Of a DNA stretch of 64,000 nt, positions 56,795 through 64,000 are shown one piece after another. Position numbers and translations under genes: made by a program. Position 1 is the stretch's first letter; each line of letters opens with the position of its first letter. The stretch covers positions 682,001-746,000 of the forward strand of contig NZ_AP022576.1 in the NCBI RefSeq assembly GCF_010730355.1, read 5' to 3'. This stretch comes from Mycobacterium florentinum (GTDB lineage Bacteria > Actinomycetota > Actinomycetes > Mycobacteriales > Mycobacteriaceae). The notes below the pieces were generated by a model. It was not told the DNA's origin, did not search any database, and saw nothing but the letters and a program-made list of their open reading frames with translations.

Positions 56795-57472
56795 GTGTTC
56801 ACTGAGGCGGTGAAAGCCGAGCGGAGCGCGCGCTCCGACAGATCGATGGGTACCCGAGAGGCGATCCTGTCGGCCGCCGAATGGTTGTTTGCCGAACGCG
56901 GAATGTATGCCGTGTCCAACCGGCAGATCAGCGAAGCGGCCGGGCAGGGCAACAATGCCGCGGCGTGCTACCACTTCGGCACCCGCACCGAATTGTTGCG
57001 CGCGATCGAGAGCAAGCACCGTGAGCCGATCGAGGAACTGCGTGCCCAGATGTTGGACGACATCGGCGATTCGACCGAGCTGCGCGACTGGGTGAGCACC
57101 CTGGTGCGGCCCCTCACCGATCACCTGGCCGCGCTGGGCACGCCCAGCTGGTACGCGCGTTTCGCCGCCCAGGCGATGGCCGACCCCACCTATCACCACG
57201 TCGTCACCAAAGACGCCCTCATGTCGCCGAGGCTGGTGCAGACGATCGAGGGCATCACTCGTTGCCTGCCCGACCTGCCTAAGCGAGTGCGCTCCGAACG
57301 GATCGTCATGGTCCGAAATCTGCTGATGCACACCTGCGCAGAGCACGAGGGCGCGCTCGCCGAGCACGGGCCGCGATCGCGGTCCAGTTGGCCGGTTGCC
57401 GGCGAGGGATTGATCGACGCAATCGTCGGATTGTGGCGCGCGCCGGTGCATGTGAATGCCGCGGGCGACTGA
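56795..57472 (+). CDS. TetR family transcriptional regulator
   Basis: A 225-residue regulator. The HTH is YAVSNRQISEAAGQGNNAAACYHFGTRTELLRAI near residues 38-70. The start could be GTG 56795 or GTG 56810. It is the first gene of the P450-SDR-CAR cluster and probably represses it, through the AT-rich palindrome next to it. A carboxylic acid or aldehyde is a reasonable guess for the effector. Confidence 0.88.
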   Translation: MFTEAVKAERSARSDRSMGTREAILSAAEWLFAERGMYAVSNRQISEAAGQGNNAAACYHFGTRTELLRAIESKHREPIEELRAQMLDDIGDSTELRDWVSTLVRPLTDHLAALGTPSWYARFAAQAMADPTYHHVVTKDALMSPRLVQTIEGITRCLPDLPKRVRSERIVMVRNLLMHTCAEHEGALAEHGPRSRSSWPVAGEGLIDAIVGLWRAPVHVNAAGD

Positions 57473-57494
57473 CCACCCCCTAGCGAGGAGCACG

Positions 57495-58724
57495 ATGACC
57501 GACATCTCAACCGATGCAGCCACCGATATCCCGGACTTCCCAATGACGCGGGCCGCGGGCTGCCCGTTCGCTCCTCCCCCGGAGTCGTTGGCGCTCAACG
57601 CAACCAAGCAGCTCAGCAGGGTGCGAATCTGGGACGGCAGCACACCGTGGTTGATCCACGGCTACGACGCGATCCGGTCGCTGTTCACCGATTCACGCGC
57701 CAGCGTCGACGACCGGTTGCCGGGCTATCCGCACTGGAACGAGGGAATGCTCGCGACGGTGCACAAACGGCCGCGCTCGGTGTTCACCTCCGATGCCGAG
57801 GAGCACACCCGCTACCGCCGGATGTTGTCGAAGCCCTTTACCTTCAAGCGCGTCGAAGGGCTGCGCCCGGCGGTCCAGAAGATCGCTGACGAGCGCATCG
57901 ATGCGCTGCTGGCCGGCCCCAAGCCCGGCGATATCGTGAGCACTCTGGCGCTGGCCGTCCCGACGCTGGTGATCAGCGAGATGCTGGGCGTGCCCTACGA
58001 GGACGCGGACTTCTTCCAGGAGCAAGCACACCGGGGCACCGGGCGCTACGCGACCGAAGAGGACACCGCCCAGGGCGCCGCGTCGTTGGCGAAATACATC
58101 GCCAAGCTGATTCGGACCAAGATGGAAAGTCCTTCTGAGGACCTGGTGTCCGATCTGGCGGAGCGGGTCAACGCCGAAGAGATCAGCGTGCGCGAGGCCA
58201 CCCAACTGGCCCTCGGCGTGCTGATCGCGGGCCACGAGACCACCGCGAACATGATCAGCCTGAGCATCGCCGCCCTGCTCGAGCACCCCGATCAGCGACA
58301 GTTGTTGTGCGAGACCGATGATCCGAAGGCCATCGCCACCGCGGTCGAGGAGCTGATGCGCTACCTGAGCATCATCCAAACCGGTCAACGTCGCATCGCG
58401 ATCGAGGACATCGAAGTCGGCGGCGAGACGATCCGCGCGGGCGAGGGCATCATTCTCGATGTCGCACCGGCGAACTGGGATAACCGCCAGTTCCCCGACG
58501 CCGACCGGCTGGACCTGACCCGCGACGACGGCGCGCACGTCGGATTCGGCTATGGCCGCCACCAATGCGTGGGACAACAGCTGGCCCGCATGGAATTACA
58601 GATTGTGCTGCCCACGCTGCTGCGCCGGGTTCCGACGCTGCGGCTGGCGGTGCCGGTCGAGGAGCTTCCGTTCAAGCACGACACGTTGGCCTACGGCGTC
58701 TACGAGCTTCCCGTGACATGGTGA
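57495..58724 (+). CDS. Cytochrome P450
   Basis: A 409-residue P450: I helix [11 protein letters not shown], ExxR in EELMRYLSI, haem loop [17 protein letters not shown]. The family resembles CYP105/107-like bacterial P450s. GAGGAGCACG precedes ATG 57495. It overlaps the SDR start by 7 bp. It shares the cluster with a carboxylic acid reductase, so a terminal or ring oxidation of the same molecule is plausible. Its ferredoxin is not adjacent. Confidence 0.92.
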   Translation: MTDISTDAATDIPDFPMTRAAGCPFAPPPESLALNATKQLSRVRIWDGSTPWLIHGYDAIRSLFTDSRASVDDRLPGYPHWNEGMLATVHKRPRSVFTSDAEEHTRYRRMLSKPFTFKRVEGLRPAVQKIADERIDALLAGPKPGDIVSTLALAVPTLVISEMLGVPYEDADFFQEQAHRGTGRYATEEDTAQGAASLAKYIAKLIRTKMESPSEDLVSDLAERVNAEEISVREATQLALGVLIAGHETTANMISLSIAALLEHPDQRQLLCETDDPKAIATAVEELMRYLSIIQTGQRRIAIEDIEVGGETIRAGEGIILDVAPANWDNRQFPDADRLDLTRDDGAHVGFGYGRHQCVGQQLARMELQIVLPTLLRRVPTLRLAVPVEELPFKHDTLAYGVYELPVTW

Positions 58725-59665
58725 AGCCGGACCTGACGCTGGCCGTTCCGAATCTGACCGGAAAGCTCGCGGTCGTCACGGGCGCCAACAGTGGTCTGGG
58801 ATTCGGTCTGGCGAAGCGACTGGCGGCCGCCGACGCCGATGTGGTGATGGCGATCCGGAGCAACGCCAAGGGCGAGGCCGCGATCGCCGAAATCCGCCGC
58901 GAGGTTCCCGCCGCGAAGCTCAACATCAAGCAGCTGGATCTGGCGTCACTGGAAAGCGTTGCGGCACTGGGTGAAGAGCTCAGGGCCGAAGGCCGGCCGA
59001 TCGACGTGTTGATCAACAACGCCGGCGTGATGACCCCGCCGCAGCGCCAGGAAACCAGCGACGGCTTCGAGTTGCAGTTCGGCGCCAACCATCTGGGCCA
59101 CTTTGCCCTCACCGGACACCTGCTGCCGCTGCTGCGCGCGGCGACGTCGTCGCGGGTCGTCACCGTGAGCAGCATCGCCGCGACGCAACCCAAGCTGACC
59201 TTCGACGACCCCAACGCCCGGCACGGCTACAAGCCGATGGTCTCCTACGGCGTCGCCAAGCTGGCGCAGCTGATGTTCGCGGTCGAGCTCGACCGCCGCA
59301 GCAGCAGGGGCGGCTGGGGTGTGACGTCCAACGCGGCGCACCCGGGGCTGAGTAAGACCAACCTGCTCAGCGGCGCATCGTATGGGCGGGACAAACCGAC
59401 GCTGCAGGCGCGCCTGACCCGATTGACCTGGCGGCTACTGCCGTTCATGTGGCTGGAGATCGACGAGGGCATCAAACCGACTCTCTACGCGTCGGTGTCG
59501 CCGGATGCCGAGGGCAGCCGCTACTACGGACCACGGGGGTTCTACGAAACCGCCGGGGGCGGAGTCACATTCGCCGGGGTACCCCGGCTGGCACGCGATG
59601 AAATCGAGCGGCAACGACTGTGGCAGCTCTCCGAAAAGCTCACCGGCGTCACCTACCCGAGCTGA
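58718..59665 (+). CDS. Short-chain dehydrogenase (retinol dehydrogenase/protochlorophyllide reductase-like)
   Basis: A 315-residue [41 protein letters not shown] and YGVAKLAQ, the last with the active-site Tyr and Lys. The long C-terminus ends [14 protein letters not shown], typical of mycobacterial RDH-like SDRs. ATG 58718 overlaps the P450 end. It may interconvert the aldehyde produced by the reductase and an alcohol. Confidence 0.9.
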   Translation: MVKPDLTLAVPNLTGKLAVVTGANSGLGFGLAKRLAAADADVVMAIRSNAKGEAAIAEIRREVPAAKLNIKQLDLASLESVAALGEELRAEGRPIDVLINNAGVMTPPQRQETSDGFELQFGANHLGHFALTGHLLPLLRAATSSRVVTVSSIAATQPKLTFDDPNARHGYKPMVSYGVAKLAQLMFAVELDRRSSRGGWGVTSNAAHPGLSKTNLLSGASYGRDKPTLQARLTRLTWRLLPFMWLEIDEGIKPTLYASVSPDAEGSRYYGPRGFYETAGGGVTFAGVPRLARDEIERQRLWQLSEKLTGVTYPS

Positions 59666-59686
59666 CTTGAGGAAAGGCACCGCAAT

Positions 59687-62600
59687 ATGGCGTTCGTCGG
59701 CCGCTCTGACGTAAAAGATCCCGGCGCCCAGCAGGACCAGTGGGAACGCTTGGCACGCCGGCGCGAACGCCTCTACGCCGACGACGCGCAATTCAGCGCC
59801 ACCCGCCCCGACGAGCGGATCGCCGCCGCGGCGCGCACACCCGGGCTGCGGATCGGCGAAGTCATGGCAACCGTGTTGCAGGGCTACGCGAACCGGCCGG
59901 CACTGGGACAGCGGGTGCGCGAAGTGGTCACCGATCCCGCCACGGGGCGCTCGACACTGACCTTCCTGCCGCGCTTCGAGACCGTCAGCTACGCGGAGCT
60001 CTGGGAGCGGGTGCGGGCGGTTGCCGGCGATTGGCACCGGCACGAACAGCATCCGGTGCGGACCGGCGATTTCGTCTGCGTGCTCGGTTTCGCCAGCATC
60101 GACTACACCGCGATCGAGTGCGCCTGCATTCACCTCGGTGCTGTGGTGGTGCCGCTGCAGACCAGCGCACCGGCCGCCCAGCACGCGCCGATCCTCACCG
60201 AGACCCAGCCGCGAATATTCGCCGTCGGGATCGACAACCTCGAGATCGCCCTGGAAACAGTGCTACAGGCGGCCTTGACCGGCGCCGCGCCCCAGCGTCT
60301 GATCGTGTTCGACTACGAGGCCCGCGACGACGACCAGCGGGCCAGCTATCAGGCCGCCCGCGACCGGCTAGCCGCTTCGGGTAGCGGGCTGGCTATCGAG
60401 ACACTCGATGATGTTGTCGCGCATGGAAAGTCACTGCCGGTCCCGCCGCTGCACGTCGCGCCGGCCGACGAGGATCCGCTGGCATGGGTGTTCTACACCT
60501 CCGGCAGCACCGGAACACCCAAGGGCGCGATGTTCACCGAGAGTCTGTGCATCGGCACCTGGCTCGCGCAGTCCGATCAGCCGGTGATCACGTTGAGCTA
60601 CATGCCGATGAGTCACCTGATCGGCTATGGCTACGTGATTTTGACCCTGGCCAACGGCGGCACCAGCTATTTCGCCGCCAAGAGCGACCTGTCCACGCTG
60701 TTCGAGGATTTGTCGTTGGTGCGACCGACGTCGATGAGCCTGGTGCCCCGGGTCTGCGAGATGTTCTACCACCACTATCAGCGCGAGTTGGACCGGCGCG
60801 GTCTGGCCGGCGACGAGGCGGACGCCGAGGAATTGACCACCGCGATCCGCGAGCAGATTCTGGGCGGCCGCGTGCTGGCCGTGGGCTGCGGATCGGCGGC
60901 ACTGTCGCCGGAAATCAAGGAGTTCATGGAGGTGGTGCTCGACCAGCACCTGCTGATCGGTTATTCGTCCACCGAGATCGCGGGCGGGATGATCGTGGCC
61001 GACGAGCATGTGCTGCGACCGCCGGTGATCGACTACAAGTTGCTCGACGTTCCCGAACTCGGCTACTTCAACACCGACAAGCCTTATCCCCGTGGGGAAT
61101 TAGCGGTCAAGTCGGCTCGTTTCATGGCGGGCTACTACAACCGTCCCGACCTGACGGCCACGATGTTCGACGCGGACGGCTACTACAAGACCGGCGACAT
61201 CATGGCCGAAGTCGGTCCGGACCGATTGCGCTACGTCGACCGGCGCAACAACGTCATCAAGCTTGCGCAGGGTGAATTCGTCGCCGTTTCGCGGTTGGAG
61301 GCGTTGTACTCGACCAGCCCGCTCATCCACCAGATCTACATCTACGGCAACAGCGAACGGTCCTTCCTGCTCGCCGTGATCGTGCCCATCGATGCCGGTG
61401 TCGGCACGTCGGCGATCGCCGAATCGCTGCGCAGCATCGCGCGCGAGAACGCGCTCAACGGCTATGAAATCCCCCGTGATTTCCTGGTCGAGACCGAGCC
61501 GTTCAGCCTGGCCAACGGCCTGTTGTCCGGTGTTGGAAAGTTCCTGCGGCCCAAGCTCAAAGCGCGATATGGAGACCGCCTGGAGCAGCTCTACGCGGCC
61601 ATGGCCGACGACCAGCTGCAGCAGCTGCGCGCATTGCGCACCGGTGGCGCCGACCAGCCGGTGCTGGCGACGGTCAGCAAGGCCGTGCAGGCCACCCTGG
61701 GCGTGCCGGCGGCCGACGTCTCGCCGGAGGCCAGGTTCATCGATCTGGGCGGCGATTCGCTGTCGGCGCTGACCTTTTCGACGCTGCTGGCCGACATCTA
61801 CGGCGTCGAGGTCCCGGCGGGTGTGGTGATCGACCCGACCGGGGATCTGCTGCGCATCGCCGACCACATTGAGCGGCATCGCAATTCCGACGTGCGGCGG
61901 CCCAGCTACGCATCCGTGCACGACGGCGCCGGCGGTCACGAGGTGGCGGCCGCGGACCTAAGCCTGGACAAGTTCATCGACGACCACATCCTGAAGACCG
62001 CGATGACCTTGCCCGCACCCACCAGTGCGATCCGCACCGTCCTGCTCACCGGTTCGACCGGGTTCCTGGGGCGGTTCCTCGGCTTGGAATGGCTGCAACG
62101 ACTGGCTGATTCGGGCGGCACCCTGGTCTGCCTGACGCGCGGCGCGGACACCGCCCACGCGCACCAGCGCATCGAGGCGGCCCTGGATTCCGACCCCAAG
62201 CTGCTCGACCGGTTCCGGACCCTGGCCGACGGCCATCTCGAAGTCGTGGCGGGCGACATCGGCGAACCCGGCTTCGGGCTCGACGAGGTGACCTGGCAGC
62301 GCCTCAGCGAGACCGTCGACCTGATCGTGCATCCGGCCGCTCACGTCAACCATGTGCTGCCGTATCAGCAGTTGTTCGGCCCCAATGTCGTCGGTACCGC
62401 CGAAGTGATCCGGTTGGCGATCACCGCCAAACTCAAGCCGGTCCACTACATCTCCACGCTGGGCGTCAGCGCCGTGGCCCATCAGCTGGTGGACGAAGAC
62501 ACCGACATCCGGCGCTCCGTTCCCGCGTGTGTCGTCGGCGACGGCTACGCCAACGGTTACGGGATCAGCAAGTGGGCCGGCGAGGTGTTGATGCGCGAAG

Positions 62601-63199
62601 TACACGATCTGTGCGGGCTACCCGTGGCGGTGTTCCGGCCGGGGATGATCCTGGCCGACAGCCGCTACGCGGGGCAGCTCAACGTGCCGGACATCTTCAC
62701 CCGGCTGCTGTTCAGCCTGGTGGCAACCGGCGTCGCGCCGCGGTCGTTCTATCACGCCGGTGACGCCCAACCGCACTACGAAGGCCTGCCGGTCGACTTC
62801 CTGGCCGACGCGATCGCCGCGATCGGACCGCGACATGGCAGCAGCTTCGCGACGTACAACACGACCAACCCGCACGACGACGGCATCTCGATGGACACGT
62901 TCGTCGACTGGATCATCGCCGCGGGCTACCCGGTCGAAAAGATCGACGACTACTCGAGTTGGCTGGCCCGCTTCGGGACGGCGATGGGGGCACTGCCCGA
63001 ACGGCAGCGCGCCCAGTCGGTGCTCACCGTGCTGGACGTCTACCGTGAACCCATGCCCGCTATCGCCGGCTCACCGGTACCCGGCGCGCAATTCCAGTCC
63101 GCGGTCGAACACTCGGGTCGCGCGATCCCCCACGTCTCGCAACAGCTGATCCAGAAGTACCTTGCCGACCTGGCCCAGATCGGTGTGCTCACCCGGTGA
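59687..63199 (+). CDS. car: Carboxylic acid reductase (FadD9-type, A-T-R domains)
   Basis: A 1170-residue three-domain enzyme reducing carboxylic acids to aldehydes with ATP and NADPH. The adenylation domain (about residues 1-650) has YTSGSTGTPKGAM, GYSSTEIAGG and the hinge YVDRRNNVIKLAQGEFVA. The carrier domain bears LGGDS with S691 for phosphopantetheine. The reductase domain begins GSTGFLGRFLG near residue 788 and contains YGISKW near 957. It needs a phosphopantetheinyl transferase. The gene follows the SDR by 21 nt. Confidence 0.96.
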   Translation: MAFVGRSDVKDPGAQQDQWERLARRRERLYADDAQFSATRPDERIAAAARTPGLRIGEVMATVLQGYANRPALGQRVREVVTDPATGRSTLTFLPRFETVSYAELWERVRAVAGDWHRHEQHPVRTGDFVCVLGFASIDYTAIECACIHLGAVVVPLQTSAPAAQHAPILTETQPRIFAVGIDNLEIALETVLQAALTGAAPQRLIVFDYEARDDDQRASYQAARDRLAASGSGLAIETLDDVVAHGKSLPVPPLHVAPADEDPLAWVFYTSGSTGTPKGAMFTESLCIGTWLAQSDQPVITLSYMPMSHLIGYGYVILTLANGGTSYFAAKSDLSTLFEDLSLVRPTSMSLVPRVCEMFYHHYQRELDRRGLAGDEADAEELTTAIREQILGGRVLAVGCGSAALSPEIKEFMEVVLDQHLLIGYSSTEIAGGMIVADEHVLRPPVIDYKLLDVPELGYFNTDKPYPRGELAVKSARFMAGYYNRPDLTATMFDADGYYKTGDIMAEVGPDRLRYVDRRNNVIKLAQGEFVAVSRLEALYSTSPLIHQIYIYGNSERSFLLAVIVPIDAGVGTSAIAESLRSIARENALNGYEIPRDFLVETEPFSLANGLLSGVGKFLRPKLKARYGDRLEQLYAAMADDQLQQLRALRTGGADQPVLATVSKAVQATLGVPAADVSPEARFIDLGGDSLSALTFSTLLADIYGVEVPAGVVIDPTGDLLRIADHIERHRNSDVRRPSYASVHDGAGGHEVAAADLSLDKFIDDHILKTAMTLPAPTSAIRTVLLTGSTGFLGRFLGLEWLQRLADSGGTLVCLTRGADTAHAHQRIEAALDSDPKLLDRFRTLADGHLEVVAGDIGEPGFGLDEVTWQRLSETVDLIVHPAAHVNHVLPYQQLFGPNVVGTAEVIRLAITAKLKPVHYISTLGVSAVAHQLVDEDTDIRRSVPACVVGDGYANGYGISKWAGEVLMREVHDLCGLPVAVFRPGMILADSRYAGQLNVPDIFTRLLFSLVATGVAPRSFYHAGDAQPHYEGLPVDFLADAIAAIGPRHGSSFATYNTTNPHDDGISMDTFVDWIIAAGYPVEKIDDYSSWLARFGTAMGALPERQRAQSVLTVLDVYREPMPAIAGSPVPGAQFQSAVEHSGRAIPHVSQQLIQKYLADLAQIGVLTR

Positions 63200-63232
63200 T
63201 CCGCAGCGAGAAGTGATCCCAACGAAGGGACG

Positions 63233-64000
63233 ATGATGTCCAGCCCAGCCCGCACCGTGTACCCCGAGGGCGTGATCGGCGCGCCCAAGCACCGTCACGG
63301 TCACGCCGCGGAATTCGGCACCGGCCTGCCGCCCGGCACCGAGGTGTTCTCCGCCGACAACCACATCTCGGTGGCCGACGACATCTTCTACGAGCGGTTT
63401 CCCGACGACCTCAAAGATCAGGCCCCCCGGATCTGGTACGAGGATGGCGCGTATCTGCTCGGCCAACCCGGACAGTCAATGGTGGTGGGCGATTTCAGCG
63501 CGGTGCTGATGCAATACGACGATCTGGCAGGTGCGGCCACCAACAACGTCGAGGCGCGGATTCGTGAGCTCGCCGAAGACGGCGTCGACAAGGAACTGGC
63601 CTTCCCCAATGCGGTGCTGGCGCTGTTCCATCACCCCGACCACGACATTCGCGAGCGCATCTTCCGCGTCTACAACGAGCACATCGCCGCGGTTCAGGAG
63701 GGCTCAAACGGCCATTGCTACGGAGTCGGGCTGATCAACTGGTGGGATCCGCGCGGCGCCCGTCGTACGCTGACCGAACTGAAATCGTTGGGGCTCAAGA
63801 CGTTTCTGATGCCGATCAGCCCCGGCAACGACGAAAACGGCCGGCTCATCGATTACTCCAGCTCGGCGATGAGCGCGGTATGGGACGAGATCGAAGAGGC
63901 TGGGCTGCCCATCGCCCATCACATCGGCGAGAGTCAGCCGAAATTTCCCAGCGAGGTCAACAGCGTCGCGGTGGCGATGATGGTCAACATCGACTCGTTT
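63233..64000 (+). CDS. Amidohydrolase family protein, partial (3' end outside window)
   Basis: About 256 residues from ATG 63233 (GAAGGGACG upstream) run off the window. The segment SADNHISVADDIFYERFP, then VGDFSAVLMQYDDLAGAATNN and GVDKELAFPNAVLALF, is the pattern of the mycobacterial amidohydrolase-2 metal-dependent hydrolases. The usual first metal motif appears as SADNHIS instead of S.DDH. HHIGES may be the later metal histidine. It belongs to the same operon as the reductase. Confidence 0.85.
   Translation, partial: MMSSPARTVYPEGVIGAPKHRHGHAAEFGTGLPPGTEVFSADNHISVADDIFYERFPDDLKDQAPRIWYEDGAYLLGQPGQSMVVGDFSAVLMQYDDLAGAATNNVEARIRELAEDGVDKELAFPNAVLALFHHPDHDIRERIFRVYNEHIAAVQEGSNGHCYGVGLINWWDPRGARRTLTELKSLGLKTFLMPISPGNDENGRLIDYSSSAMSAVWDEIEEAGLPIAHHIGESQPKFPSEVNSVAVAMMVNIDSF

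Overview
The window is high-GC DNA from a slow-growing Mycobacterium. The best evidence is an ESX-5 type VII secretion locus (eccB5, eccC5, a cyp143/ferredoxin pair, then PPE-PE-PPE-PPE). Beside it lies a flank that I recall as the same gene neighbourhood as M. tuberculosis Rv1773c-Rv1790, inverted here: IclR regulator, BBE-type FAD oxidase, PhlG-like hydrolase, TetR, cyp144, large membrane protein, Rv1780-like protein and malQ. ESX-5 is known only from slow growers. I see no rRNA, tRNA, CRISPR array or insertion sequence.

Layout. 1-11912: start of ESX-5, on the minus strand apart from cyp143. 12321-23016: conserved flank, with paired divergent regulators and clear palindromic operators at cyp144 and at the IclR gene. 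23252-36794: accessory catabolic block. It holds a stand-alone ANTAR protein, a CaiB/BaiF CoA-transferase, and a tightly packed plus-strand operon: SDR, E1-alpha, E1-beta, a free-standing lipoyl domain, enoyl-CoA hydratase, acyl-CoA ligase, Rieske oxygenase and a KstD-like flavoprotein. A second enoyl-CoA hydratase faces this operon, and a three-gene cobalt-type nitrile hydratase/thiocyanate hydrolase set follows. 37092-46587: DEAD-box helicase, methyltransferase, two TetR genes, acyl-CoA ligase, cutinase, a duplicated YbjQ-fold protein and a WS/DGAT acyltransferase. 46921-55714: ABC transporter of the FtsX type, a three-gene FAD monooxygenase/DUF4389/methyltransferase operon, a membrane-anchored ABM protein, an SDR and a SigF-like sigma factor with no adjacent anti-sigma gene. 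55822-64000: a lipoprotein and its decayed paralogue, then TetR, P450, SDR, carboxylic acid reductase and the start of an amidohydrolase.

How the parts work together. The 25-34 kb operon looks like a degradation route for a cyclic or steroid-like carboxylic acid: CoA activation, ring hydroxylation, ring desaturation, hydration and 2-oxo-acid-type cleavage. It is odd in having E1 subunits and a bare lipoyl domain but no E2 catalytic domain and no E3. This block and the adjoining nitrile hydratase-type genes are the strongest candidate for an undescribed system. The 57-64 kb cluster probably oxidises, reduces or activates a carboxylic acid through an aldehyde.

Other points worth attention are a 21-bp-phased repeat upstream of the PPE/PE genes, two likely leaderless TetR transcripts (one with an 11-codon upstream ORF), a methyltransferase whose only plausible full-length start is ATA within an ATAA junction, and a lipoprotein pseudogene stopped exactly at the lipobox cysteine codon.
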